This document shows, piece by piece, positions 27,391 to 35,565 of a DNA stretch of 64,000 nt. The stretch comes from Streptomyces sp. NBC_00663. GTDB taxonomy: Bacteria > Actinomycetota > Actinomycetes > Streptomycetales > Streptomycetaceae. Every line of letters starts with the position of its first letter. Position 1 is the stretch's first letter. Where the stretch lies: positions 7,812,001 through 7,876,000 of the forward strand of contig NZ_CP109027.1 of NCBI RefSeq assembly GCF_036226885.1, in the 5' to 3' direction. Position numbers and translations under genes: made by a program. Under the pieces are notes generated by a model. The model was not told the DNA's origin. It saw only the letters and a program-made list of their open reading frames with translations, and ran no database searches.

Positions 27391-28731
27391 ATGCAGCCCA
27401 ATACTCTGCTCGACGCGATCCTGGACGAGGCGGGCATCTCGCACGCGGGATTGGCCGCACACGTGAACCAGGCGGGACGGGCGCGCGGGCTCGCGCTCCG
27501 GTACGAACACACCGCCGTGGCACGCTGGTTGAAGGGACAGCGGCCCCGCGGCCAGGTACCCGACCTGATGTGCGAGGTGCTCGCCGCCAGGCTGCACCGC
27601 ACGGTCACCCTCGACGACATCGGCCTCGGTGTCCCCGGTGAGCCCGCCACCCCGCACACCACCTCGCTGTCCGGCTTCGTGGAGCGGGCCACCGCCCTGT
27701 GGCGCTCCGACGAGCAGCAGCGCCCGCACATACTGGGCGCTCCCGCGGTCACCGGCACGCCCGCCGTCATGCCGGTGTGGGAGTGGGAGAACCCGCCCGA
27801 GGACGTCGATGTGTCGCGTGGCGGGCGGCATCGGGTGACCCTCGGGGACCTGGAGATGCTGCGGGCCGCCCGGACGCACTACGAGCAGATGTACCGCAAG
27901 GCCGGCGGCATCGCGACCCGTACCCGCATCGTCGGGTTCCTCAACGCCGAGGCGGCGCCGTTACTGCGCGGCAGCTACACCGACGAGACCGGCCGTCAAC
28001 TGCACCGGGCCACCGGCGGGTTGGTGGCCGTCGCCGGGATCTGCGCCTACGACTCCGACGCGCACGGACTCGCCCAGCGCTACTTCCATCAGGCGCTGCG
28101 GCTGGCGAAGGCCAGTGGGGACCGGGGACTTGGCGCCTATGTGATCGCGCTGCTCGTCAACCAGGCGTTGTTCATGCGGGAGCACCGGCAGGCCGTGGCC
28201 TTCGCGGAGGCCGCGCTGCGTGCCGCCGGCAAGCACATCACCCCGGCCCTCGCCTCCGATCTGTACGCGATGCAGGCGAAGGCGTACGCGCACCTCGGCG
28301 ACGGTACGAGCGCGTTGTCCTGCATCCGGCGTGCCGAGCAGGCCGCCGAACGCATCCGGCGCGGATACGAACCTGACGAAACGGGCTATGTCCAGCCGGG
28401 GTTGGTCAACGTCCAGGTGGCGGAGGCGCTGCTCAGTCTCGGCGAACTGGTGGCGGCCGGGGAGCATGCCGCGGCGGCCGTGGACAATCCCGCGCACGAC
28501 CGGGGCCGGGTGCACCGGCTCGCGATGCTCAGCACGATCGAACTGCGCCGGGGCAACGCCGACAAGGCGGTGGCCACCGCGGTGCAGATGGCCGAACAGG
28601 CCCGCGGAATGGAGTCGCAGCGACTGCGCGACAGACTCCGGGCGGTGCGCGAACACCTGGTCCGTAGCGGCTGCGCGGGCACGGCCGAGGCAGCCGAACT
28701 CATCGACGGAGCACTGCGCGTACCGCTGTAG
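27391..28731 (+). CDS. NsdA-like helix-turn-helix regulator with TPR-type repeats, TTA codon
   Basis: 446 aa. N-terminal HTH-like domain about 1-75 (LLDAILDEAGISHAGLAAHVN, EHTAVARWLKGQRPRG), a linker rich in Pro, then an all-helical region of degenerate tetratricopeptide repeats (about 190-440). This layout matches the NsdA/NsdB family of streptomycete regulators that repress sporulation and antibiotic production; the assignment is from overall architecture and recalled motifs. Codon 191 (27961-27963) is TTA, so translation should depend on the bldA tRNA and come late in development. Confidence 0.82.
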   Translation: MQPNTLLDAILDEAGISHAGLAAHVNQAGRARGLALRYEHTAVARWLKGQRPRGQVPDLMCEVLAARLHRTVTLDDIGLGVPGEPATPHTTSLSGFVERATALWRSDEQQRPHILGAPAVTGTPAVMPVWEWENPPEDVDVSRGGRHRVTLGDLEMLRAARTHYEQMYRKAGGIATRTRIVGFLNAEAAPLLRGSYTDETGRQLHRATGGLVAVAGICAYDSDAHGLAQRYFHQALRLAKASGDRGLGAYVIALLVNQALFMREHRQAVAFAEAALRAAGKHITPALASDLYAMQAKAYAHLGDGTSALSCIRRAEQAAERIRRGYEPDETGYVQPGLVNVQVAEALLSLGELVAAGEHAAAAVDNPAHDRGRVHRLAMLSTIELRRGNADKAVATAVQMAEQARGMESQRLRDRLRAVREHLVRSGCAGTAEAAELIDGALRVPL

Positions 28732-28805
28732 GCAGGTTCCTCAGCGCCGACAACCACAGTCCCTGCTGCGATATTGCCACTTACTCGACGGAAGGTGGCA
28801 GAACC

Positions 28806-29351
28806 GTGCAGTGGACGAAACAGAACGAACAAACTGTGTATGCGAACCGCTGGTTCACCGTCAACCTGGCAGATGTGGAACTGCCGGACGGGCGGCACCT
28901 GGACCACTTTCTGATACGGCTGCGGCCCGTCGCCGTGGCCACGGTGGTGAACGAGGCCAACGAGGTCCTCCTCCTGTGGCGCCACCGCTTCATCACCGAC
29001 AGCTGGGGGTGGGAACTGGCCGCGGGTGTCGTCGAGGACGGCGAGGACATCGCGAGCGCGGCCGCCAGGGAACTCGAGGAAGAGACCGGCTGGCGGCCGG
29101 GCCCGTTGCACCACCTCATGAGCGTGGAACCGTCCAACGGACTCACCGACGCCCGGCACCACATCTACTGGGCCGAGGAGGGCGAGTACGTCGGGCACCC
29201 CGTGGACGACTTCGAGTCGGACCGTCGGGAATGGGTCCCCCTCAAGCTCGTCCCCGACATGGTCGCCCGCGGGGAGGTCCCGGCCGCCAACATGGCGGCC
29301 GCGTTACTCCTGCTGCACCACCTCAGGCTCGGGCAGGACGCCTTGCCCTGA
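28806..29351 (+). CDS. Nudix hydrolase (ADP-ribose pyrophosphatase-like), TTA codon
   Basis: 181 aa from GTG 28806 behind GGAAGGTGG. Complete Nudix box at about residues 74-96: G-x5-E-x7-REL-E-EE-T-G-W (GVVEDGEDIASAAARELEEE in part). The N-terminal beta strands and C-terminal helix resemble ADP-sugar pyrophosphatases that hydrolyse ADP-ribose or NDP-sugars. Codon 167 (29304-29306, in AAALLLLHH) is TTA. Downstream of the NsdA-like gene by 74 bases and probably expressed with it. Confidence 0.92.
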   Translation: MQWTKQNEQTVYANRWFTVNLADVELPDGRHLDHFLIRLRPVAVATVVNEANEVLLLWRHRFITDSWGWELAAGVVEDGEDIASAAARELEEETGWRPGPLHHLMSVEPSNGLTDARHHIYWAEEGEYVGHPVDDFESDRREWVPLKLVPDMVARGEVPAANMAAALLLLHHLRLGQDALP

Positions 29352-29392
29352 TCCCCCCACCACGTCCTGGTCGCTCAGGGCCTGTCCGGGCC

Positions 29393-29650
29393 CTAGTGCC
29401 CGAGGGCCTGCCAGACCGCGACGATGAGTGCGCCCACGGCCGTGACGGCCGCGACCGCGGGAAGCGGCCAACGGGCGTGCTCCAGCGCGACGATCCGTGA
29501 ACTGAGGTCGTCGACTTCCTTGTCCGTCTCCTCCGTGCGATGGCTGAGCAGCGCGAGCCCTCCCTCGACACGCGCGTACGCGACATCGAGGCGGCGGCGT
29601 AACTCTGCGAGTTCCCCATGGACCACGGGATGCTCCGGGTCGGCGGTCAC
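29393..29650 (-). CDS. Small coiled-coil membrane protein, TTA codon
   Basis: 85 aa. GTG 29650 has a near-ideal site (AAAGGAG, 8 bases upstream on the minus strand), which decides the start against longer readings. Residues 10-60 form a heptad-patterned coiled coil (LAELRRRLDVAYARVEGGL, EVDDLSSRIVALE), and 64-82 a single membrane helix (LPAVAAVTAVGALIVAVWQAL). No known family recognised. Codon 17 is TTA (29602-29600), making it the fourth TTA gene in a row. Converges on the Nudix gene. Confidence 0.75.
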   Translation of the reverse strand: MTADPEHPVVHGELAELRRRLDVAYARVEGGLALLSHRTEETDKEVDDLSSRIVALEHARWPLPAVAAVTAVGALIVAVWQALGH

Positions 29651-29780
29651 TTGTCCGCTCCTTTCCGTAGTCGTCACATCCCTTGCATGCGCATGAGGAG
29701 TCAACTCCCCTGGTGGACGCGTGGGGAGCGTGTGCGACGGGCATATGCGTGCCCGGCGCGCACACGGTGTGTGAATACGG

Positions 29781-29812
29781 CGGGCCCGGCGCTCCGAAGA
29801 GTGCCGGGCCCG
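29781..29812. terminator. Very strong terminator downstream of the 3-hydroxyacyl-CoA dehydrogenase gene
   Basis: 14-bp stem with one G-T wobble and a CGAA tetraloop: left arm CGGGCCCGGCGCTC, right arm GAGTGCCGGGCCCG. It lies 61 bases beyond the minus-strand stop at 29874, between it and the small membrane protein gene. No T run. Confidence 0.85.
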
Positions 29813-29873
29813 TGTCCGTCGCACTGTGTGACCAGCACCCTGGAACGGGCACTGTGCATCAGACCGAGACGTG

Positions 29874-30734
29874 TCAGCCGTAGGTGTAGAAGCCGGATCC
29901 GGTCTTGCGGCCGAGGCGGCCGGCGTCCACCATGCGCTGGAGCAGCGGGGGAGCGGCGTACAGGGGCTCCTTGTACTCGTCGTACATCGAGTTGGCGATG
30001 GAGACGATGGTGTCCAGGCCGATGAGGTCGGACAGCTTCAGCGGGCCCATCGGGTGGGCGCAGCCCATCTCCATGCCGTTGTCGATGTCCTCGCGGCCGG
30101 CGATGCCCGACTCGAACATCCGGACGGCGGACAGGAGGTACGGCACGAGCAGGGCGTTCACCACGAAGCCGGAGCGGTCCTGGGCCCGGATCGCGTGCTT
30201 GCCGAGCAGCTTCTCGGCGAAGCCCTGGGCGCGGCTGATCGTGCCCTCGGAGGTGGTGAGGGCCGGGATCAGCTCGACGAGCTTCTGCACCGGGGCGGGG
30301 TTGAAGAAGTGGATGCCGATGACCTGGTCGGGCCGCGAGGTGGCGACCGCCAGCTTCACCAGGGGGATGGAGGAGGTGTTGGAGGCGAGGATCGCGTCCG
30401 GGCGGGTCACGACCTGGTCGAGCACCTGGAAGATCTCGGTCTTCACCTGCTCGTTCTCCACGACGGCCTCGATCACCAGGTCGCGGTCGGCGAACTCGCC
30501 GAGGTTGGTGGTGAAGGAGAGCCGCGCCAGGGCGGAGTCCCGCTCCTCCTCGCTGATCTTGCCGCGCTCGGCGGCCTTGGCCAGGGAGTTCAGCAGCCGG
30601 GTCCGACCGATCTCCAGGGCCTCACCCGTGGTCTCGGCGACCTTCACGTCCAGCCCGGAGCGCGCGCACACCTCGGCGATGCCCGCTCCCATCTGGCCGC
30701 AGCCCACCACTCCGACGCGCTCGATGTCGGTCAC
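29874..30734 (-). CDS. 3-hydroxybutyryl-CoA/3-hydroxyacyl-CoA dehydrogenase
   Basis: 286 aa, GTG start at 30734. NAD-binding motif GVVGCGQMGAGIAEV at residues 7-21; catalytic His in IGIHFFNPAP and Glu in the VEAVVENE region; C-terminal dimerisation domain (SGFVVNALLVPYLLSAVRM, MGPLKLSDLIGLDT). Oxidises L-3-hydroxyacyl-CoA (or reduces acetoacetyl-CoA) in butyrate/fatty acid metabolism. Monocistronic, followed by a strong terminator. Confidence 0.96.
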   Translation of the reverse strand: MTDIERVGVVGCGQMGAGIAEVCARSGLDVKVAETTGEALEIGRTRLLNSLAKAAERGKISEEERDSALARLSFTTNLGEFADRDLVIEAVVENEQVKTEIFQVLDQVVTRPDAILASNTSSIPLVKLAVATSRPDQVIGIHFFNPAPVQKLVELIPALTTSEGTISRAQGFAEKLLGKHAIRAQDRSGFVVNALLVPYLLSAVRMFESGIAGREDIDNGMEMGCAHPMGPLKLSDLIGLDTIVSIANSMYDEYKEPLYAAPPLLQRMVDAGRLGRKTGSGFYTYG

Positions 30735-31035
30735 ATCGTCCCCTTCGCAGATCTACGAATCCGGCAGGACCCGCGTGGTTCGCAGCCTGCTCCGTTCGTG
30801 CACGTTACTGGAAAGTATCGATGATCGATCGCGCGGGTCGGGCATGCTCGACGGCGGATCCGCCGGAGGTCGAGCGGATCCGTGGTCCGTGGGGCGGGCG
30901 GGGCGGCTCACCGCCGGACCGCGTGACGACTCGACGCCTGCCCCAAACCTGCACGTTCCCTTCGGCGATCGTTGATCGAATGCCCGGGGGCCGGATGGCA
31001 GGCTGACCGCGAGCAGACGGCGCACGGAGGTTGGG
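30735..31035. other. Gene-free divergent intergenic region
   Basis: 301 bases between divergent genes. It contains ATCGATGATCGATCG at 30817-30831 and GATCGTTGATCGAATG at 30966-30981, so the GATCG/CGATC word is repeated near both promoters. I see no reading frame with coding bias and no RNA gene. The upstream site of the glycosidase gene is GGAGG at 31026-31030. Confidence 0.5.
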
Positions 31036-32298
31036 TTGAGGATGCATCGGAAGTCACGGCTGTCGCGGCGCGCGTTCGCGGTGACGGCCCTGTCGGCTGT
31101 GGCGGCGGGCGGCGGCGCGCTGGCGGCGAACGCGGCGATGGCGGGCGGATCCGAGTCCCCCCGGCGCCGGGGGCCGGGGGAGATGCGGGGCGTGTGGGTG
31201 GCGAGCGTGGCCAACCGCGACTGGCCCTCGACGGCGGGGCTGACCGCCGCACAGCAGCGGGCCGAGCTGATCACGCTGCTCGACCGGGCCGTGGAGCGCC
31301 GGCTCAACACGGTGATCCTCCAGGTGCGGCCGACGGCGGACGCGCTGTGGCCCTCGCCGTACGAGCCCTGGTCGCAGGTGCTCACCGGCACCCAGGGCAA
31401 GGCCCCCGGCTGGGACCCGCTCGGCACGGCGGTCGAGGAGGCCCACGCCCGCGGTCTGGAGCTGCACGCCTGGTTCAACCCGTACCGGATCGCCAACCAC
31501 GCCGACCCGACGAAGCTCGTGGCCTCCCACCCCGCCCGGCTGCACCCGGACTGGGTGGTGACGTATGGCGGCAAGCTGTACTACAACCCCGGGCTGCCGG
31601 AGGTCCGCGCCTTCGTCGAGAAGGCGATCCTGCACGCGGTGCACACGTACCCGGTGGACGCGGTCCACTTCGACGACTACTTCTACCCGTATCCGGTCGC
31701 GGGCCAGACCTTCGACGACGACGCGGCCTTCGACAAGTACGGCGGCGGCTTCGACACCCGCGGGGACTGGCGGCGCGCCAACATCGACAAGCTGGTCCTG
31801 GAGACGGCCGCGCGGATCCAGCAGATCCGGCCCACCACCCAGTTCGGGATCAGCCCCTTCGGCGTGTGGCGCAACGCCTCGACGGACCCGCTCGGCTCGC
31901 AGACCAAGGCGATGCAGGCGTACGACGACGTCTTCGCCGACACCCGTAAATGGGTCCGGGAGGGCTGGATCGACTACATCGTCCCGCAGATCTACTGGAA
32001 CATCGGCTTCACCGTCGCCGACTACGCCGAGCTCGTGCCCTGGTGGGCGAAGCAGGCGCGGGGGAGCAGGACGAAGCTGTACGTGGGCGAGGCCCTCTAC
32101 AAGGCCGGAGACCCGGCACAGCCCGCCGCCTGGCAGGACCCCGCCGAACTGTCGAGGCACCTCGCGCTCGCGTCCGACCAGGTCCAGGTGCGCGGGCATG
32201 TCTTCTTCGCCGCCCGCGAGGTCGCGACGGACCCGGCCGGGGCCATGGCGCGGGTGGTCGCCGACCACTACCAGGAGCCCTCGGAGCCCCCGCGCTGA
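31036..32298 (+). CDS. Tat-exported glycoside-hydrolase-like family 10 (GHL10, DUF187) protein
   Basis: 420 aa from TTG 31036, five bases after GGAGG; ATG 31042 would remove two residues only. Twin-arginine signal SRRAFAVTAL at about 10-19 with hydrophobic stretch to about 38. GHL10 domain from residue 50 (EMRGVWVASVANRDWPS; VILQVRPTADALWPS; GLELHAWFNPYR; VDAVHFDDYFYPYP; the catalytic-type Asp pair lies in HFDDY). Relatives are YngK and other putative wall or exopolysaccharide glycosidases; the substrate is unknown. No membrane anchor, so a soluble secreted enzyme. Confidence 0.9.
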   Translation: MRMHRKSRLSRRAFAVTALSAVAAGGGALAANAAMAGGSESPRRRGPGEMRGVWVASVANRDWPSTAGLTAAQQRAELITLLDRAVERRLNTVILQVRPTADALWPSPYEPWSQVLTGTQGKAPGWDPLGTAVEEAHARGLELHAWFNPYRIANHADPTKLVASHPARLHPDWVVTYGGKLYYNPGLPEVRAFVEKAILHAVHTYPVDAVHFDDYFYPYPVAGQTFDDDAAFDKYGGGFDTRGDWRRANIDKLVLETAARIQQIRPTTQFGISPFGVWRNASTDPLGSQTKAMQAYDDVFADTRKWVREGWIDYIVPQIYWNIGFTVADYAELVPWWAKQARGSRTKLYVGEALYKAGDPAQPAAWQDPAELSRHLALASDQVQVRGHVFFAAREVATDPAGAMARVVADHYQEPSEPPR

Positions 32299-32320
32299 AC
32301 CGCCGGCCGCTCGCGCCGGG

Positions 32321-32518
32321 CTACTGGCCGGTCTGCTGCCGGTGCCGGATCTCGGTGTCGGGGCCGGGTGAGCACACGCCCTCGTGCCCGTCCTCGAAAC
32401 GGACGCGGTACGGGGGGTCGCCGCCCTGTCCCATGACCTCGACGATCTCGCCGACCTTGTCGTGCTGTCCGACCACCCTGCCGTGCTGGACAAGCTGGTC
32501 GCCCACGGTTGCACGCAT
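32321..32518 (-). CDS. DUF1918 small protein
   Basis: 65 aa. MRATVGDQLVQHGRVVGQHD, GEIVEVMGQGGDPPYRVRFEDGHE (shown in part) and CSPGPDTEI are the DUF1918 signature: a small SH3-like beta barrel with GDxLV and YRVRxxDGHE. Widespread and abundant in actinobacteria; function unknown. Convergent with the GHL10 gene, 22 bases apart. Confidence 0.93.
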   Translation of the reverse strand: MRATVGDQLVQHGRVVGQHDKVGEIVEVMGQGGDPPYRVRFEDGHEGVCSPGPDTEIRHRQQTGQ

Positions 32519-32611
32519 CTGGAGGGCCTCCTCACCACGTACGGGAGCAGCGGTCCGTGGCCTTGAGTTTACGGCGCCCGGCCGGGGTTGGGACCGGCGC
32601 GTGCGCGGAAC

Positions 32612-33526
32612 TCAGCCTCGCGCCCGCTGCGTGACGGCGATGCAGACCAGCACCGCCGCGGCCGTCAGCGGGGCGGCCACCGTCAGGTGCTCGCCGAGCA
32701 GCAGCACCGACCACACCAGTGTGAGCAGCGGCTGGGCCAACTGCAACTGGCTGGCCTTGGGGATGCCGATCGCCGCCATGCCCCGGTACCAGACGACCAG
32801 ACCGAGGAACTGCGAGCCCGCCGAGACCCAGAGCAGACCGCTCACGCTGTGGAACGTCAGCTGGACGGGCTCGTACGCCAACGCCGTGACCGCGGCGGGC
32901 ACGCTGAACGGCAGGCACAGGACCAGCGCCCAGCCGATGACCTGCCAGCCCGGCATGACCCTGGCCAGCCGGCCGCCCTCGGTGTAGCCGGCCGCGCACA
33001 CCAGCAGGGCGCCGAAGAGGTAGAGGTCGGCGGCGGTGAGGGCGCCGCCGCTCTGCTGCACGGTGAAGGCGACCACCGCGGCGGCACCGGCACCGGCGGC
33101 CGCCCAGAAGGTGCGGGACGGGCGGGTGCCCATGCGCAGCGCGGAGAAGAGGGCGGTGGTGAGGGGGAGCAGGCCGACCACGACGGCGGCGTGCGCGGTG
33201 GTGGAGGTCCGTAGCGCGAGCGTGGTGAGCAGCGGGAAGCCGACGACGACCCCGGCGGCGACGACCGCGAGCCCGGCCCAGTGCCGCCGGTCCGGCACGG
33301 GGACGCGCAGGACGAGCAGACAGACCACGGCGATCAGCGCGGCGAGGACGGACCGCACGGCGACCAGCGACCACGGTCCGAAGCCCTGAAGGCCCCACGC
33401 GGTCGAGGGGAAGGTGAGGGAGAAGGCGACGACACCGAGCGCGGCGAGGAGGGTCCCGGTCGCCCGGGACGGCTGGGCGTCGACCGCTATCGTGATCGGG
33501 GCAGTAGCGCTACTCTGTACTCTCAT
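32612..33526 (-). CDS. EamA/DMT-superfamily exporter
   Basis: 304 aa with ten hydrophobic helices in two EamA repeats (about 22-150 and 165-295). Such proteins export amino acids, metabolites or nucleobases. The ATG at 33526-33524 overlaps the ATG of the divergent MocR gene by two bases (CATG), a tight regulator-transporter pairing in which the transporter is the probable target. No room for a Shine-Dalgarno exists unless it lies within the partner gene, and none is evident there, so the mRNA is likely leaderless. Confidence 0.9.
   Translation of the reverse strand: MRVQSSATAPITIAVDAQPSRATGTLLAALGVVAFSLTFPSTAWGLQGFGPWSLVAVRSVLAALIAVVCLLVLRVPVPDRRHWAGLAVVAAGVVVGFPLLTTLALRTSTTAHAAVVVGLLPLTTALFSALRMGTRPSRTFWAAAGAGAAAVVAFTVQQSGGALTAADLYLFGALLVCAAGYTEGGRLARVMPGWQVIGWALVLCLPFSVPAAVTALAYEPVQLTFHSVSGLLWVSAGSQFLGLVVWYRGMAAIGIPKASQLQLAQPLLTLVWSVLLLGEHLTVAAPLTAAAVLVCIAVTQRARG
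33503..33523. promoter_or_regulatory. Palindrome and direct repeats at the mocR/eamA start codons
   Basis: AGTAGCGCTACT (33503-33514) is a perfect 12-bp palindrome, and TACTCT occurs twice, one base apart, at 33511-33516 and 33518-33523. The mocR ATG starts at 33525. MocR proteins typically bind direct repeats plus an inverted repeat beside their own promoter. The first or second TACTCT could be the -10 of a leaderless mocR transcript. Confidence 0.55.
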
Positions 33527-34991
33527 GCAAGAGCGTAGCAGCGTCGGTGAACTGGCGGAACGGCTGCGGCAGGAACTGAACCGCTACTCACCTGGTGGAA
33601 AGCTCCCGTCGAGCCGGGCCCTCGTCGAGCAGTACCGGGTGAGCCCGGTGACCGTCTCCCGCGCCCTGGCCCAGCTGGCCGCCGAGGGCCTCGTGGTGAC
33701 CCGTCCCGGCGCCGGGGCGTTCCGGGCCCACCCGCGGACGACCGCGCCCGCCCCGGTCGGCGACACCTCCTGGCAGGAGGTGGCCCTGAGCGCCGACGCG
33801 TCCACCGACCTCGTACCGCGCTCGGTGGACGCCTCCGGAGTCGTGGTCTCGCTGGCCGCGCCGCCGCCCGGCGTCATCGAGTTCACCGGCGGCTATCTGC
33901 ACCCCTCGCTCCAGCCCGAGCAGGCCCTCGCCGCCGCGCTGTCCCGGGCCGCGCGCCGCCCCGGCGCCTGGGGACGGCCGCCCCTGGAAGGGCTGGTGGA
34001 GCTGCGCGAGTGGTTCGCGCGGGGCATCGGCGGGGCCGTGAGCGCGGCCGAGGTGCTGATCGCCGCGGGCGGCCAGTCGGCGCTGACGATCGCCTTGCGC
34101 GCCCTGGCGACCCCCGGGGCGCCGGTACTCGTCGAATCGCCCACGTATCCGGGCATGCTGGCGATCGCGAGGGCGGCGGGACTGCGTCCGGTGCCGGTCC
34201 CGGTGGACGCGGACGGAGTGCGCCCCGAGCTGCTCGCCGACGCCTTCCGCGCCACCGGCGCGCGCGTGTTCATCTGCCAGCCTCTCTTCCAGAACCCGAC
34301 CGGCGCCGTCCTCGCCCCCGAACGCCGGGGCGAGGTGCTGCGGATCGCGCGCGAGGCCGGCGCGTTCGTCGTCGAGGACGACTTCGTACGACGGCTCGTG
34401 CACGAGGACGCGGGTGAACTCCCGCGCCCGCTCGCCGCGGAGGACGGGGACGGAGTGGTCGTGCACGTCGGCTCGCTGACGAAGGCGACCTCGCCGAGCT
34501 TTCGCGTGTGCGCTCTCGCCGCCCGGGGGCCGGTCCTGGAACGGCTGCGCGCCATCCAGGTCGTCGACACCTTCTTCGTGCCGAGACCCCTCCAGGAGGC
34601 GGCGCTGGAACTGGTCGGCTCCCCGGCCTGGCCCCGCCACCTCCGCTCGATCTCCGCGGCCCTGCGGACCCGCCGCGACACCATGACCTCGGCCCTGCGG
34701 CTGAACCTCCCCGAACTCGCCCTGCCCCACATCCCGTCCGGCGGATACCACCTCTGGCTGCGCCTGCCCGAGGGTGCGTCCGAGCCCGCCCTCACGGCCG
34801 CCGCCCTGCGCGCGGGCGTCGCCATCACCCCGGGCCGCCCGTACTTCAGCGCCGAACCCCCCGCCGGACACCTCCGGTTGAGCTTCGCGGCGGTCGCCGG
34901 GGCGGGGGAGATCGCGGAAGGGGTACGACGGCTTCGTACCGCGTACGACGAGGTGCTCCAGGGGACCGGGGCGGAAACCGTTCGCCCCTGA
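33525..34991 (+). CDS. MocR-type GntR regulator with aminotransferase-like domain
   Basis: 488 aa from ATG 33525. GntR winged helix about 5-72 (GGKLPSSRALVEQYRVSPVTVSRAL in shortened form SSRALVEQYRVS, TVSRALAQLAAEGLV), linker, then a fold-type I PLP domain about 110-485. The PLP lysine is in HVGSLTKATSPSFRV and the PLP-binding Asp/Tyr region in VVEDDFVRRLVHE; YPGM and QPLFQNPTGAV are also conserved. These regulators sense PLP-amino acid adducts. Divergent from, and presumably controlling, the EamA exporter. Confidence 0.93.
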   Translation: MQERSSVGELAERLRQELNRYSPGGKLPSSRALVEQYRVSPVTVSRALAQLAAEGLVVTRPGAGAFRAHPRTTAPAPVGDTSWQEVALSADASTDLVPRSVDASGVVVSLAAPPPGVIEFTGGYLHPSLQPEQALAAALSRAARRPGAWGRPPLEGLVELREWFARGIGGAVSAAEVLIAAGGQSALTIALRALATPGAPVLVESPTYPGMLAIARAAGLRPVPVPVDADGVRPELLADAFRATGARVFICQPLFQNPTGAVLAPERRGEVLRIAREAGAFVVEDDFVRRLVHEDAGELPRPLAAEDGDGVVVHVGSLTKATSPSFRVCALAARGPVLERLRAIQVVDTFFVPRPLQEAALELVGSPAWPRHLRSISAALRTRRDTMTSALRLNLPELALPHIPSGGYHLWLRLPEGASEPALTAAALRAGVAITPGRPYFSAEPPAGHLRLSFAAVAGAGEIAEGVRRLRTAYDEVLQGTGAETVRP

Positions 34992-35017
34992 CCGCCGCCC
35001 CCTGCGAGGATCCCGCC

Positions 35018-35443
35018 ATGAGCGACCTCGCCACCGGCTACGAGATCTCCACCGACCCCGACCGCATCGACGCCGGGCGGGTGCATCGCTGGCTGTCCAC
35101 CGACGCGTACTGGGCGCTCGGGCGCACGCGGGAGAAGCAGGACCGGGCGATCGCCGGGTCGCTCAACTTCGGGGTGTACGACTCGGCTTCGGGGGAGCAG
35201 GTGGCGTACGCCCGGGTGATCACCGACCGGGCGACCTTCGGGTGGCTGTGCGATGTGTACGTCGATCCGGCCGTACGGGGCAAGGGGATCGGAACCTCGC
35301 TGGTCGAGGCGGTACGCGAGCACCTGCGGCCCTACGGGCTGCGGCGCATCCTGCTCGCCACGCAGGACGCGCACGGAGTGTACGAGAAGGCCGGCTTCGC
35401 GCCCCTCGCCCAGCCGGACATGTGGATGGCCCACCTCTACTAG
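35018..35443 (+). CDS. GNAT-family N-acetyltransferase
   Basis: 141 aa from ATG 35018, behind GAGG. Acetyl-CoA loop VDPAVRGKGIGTSLVEAV (R-G-K-G-I-G) at about 78-95; strand LCDVYV before it and VYEKAGFAPL at the C-terminus complete the fold. Short, soluble. Acyl acceptor unknown. 26 bases after mocR and probably cotranscribed. Confidence 0.92.
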   Translation: MSDLATGYEISTDPDRIDAGRVHRWLSTDAYWALGRTREKQDRAIAGSLNFGVYDSASGEQVAYARVITDRATFGWLCDVYVDPAVRGKGIGTSLVEAVREHLRPYGLRRILLATQDAHGVYEKAGFAPLAQPDMWMAHLY

Positions 35444-35565
35444 GGCCCCTCGTTTCAGACGACTTGTCCGGCCCGTCCCGACCTCGGCGTGAGGTTTCGC
35501 CGACCCTGCGTAACTCCCGGGTAACGCCCCTTGACCTGCGCACTTTCTCCGCCCACCATCACCGC

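Noticed and set aside
30735..31035. tRNA or small RNA gene in the divergent gap
   Set aside because: No cloverleaf, terminator or conserved stem was found; only short repeated GATCG words.
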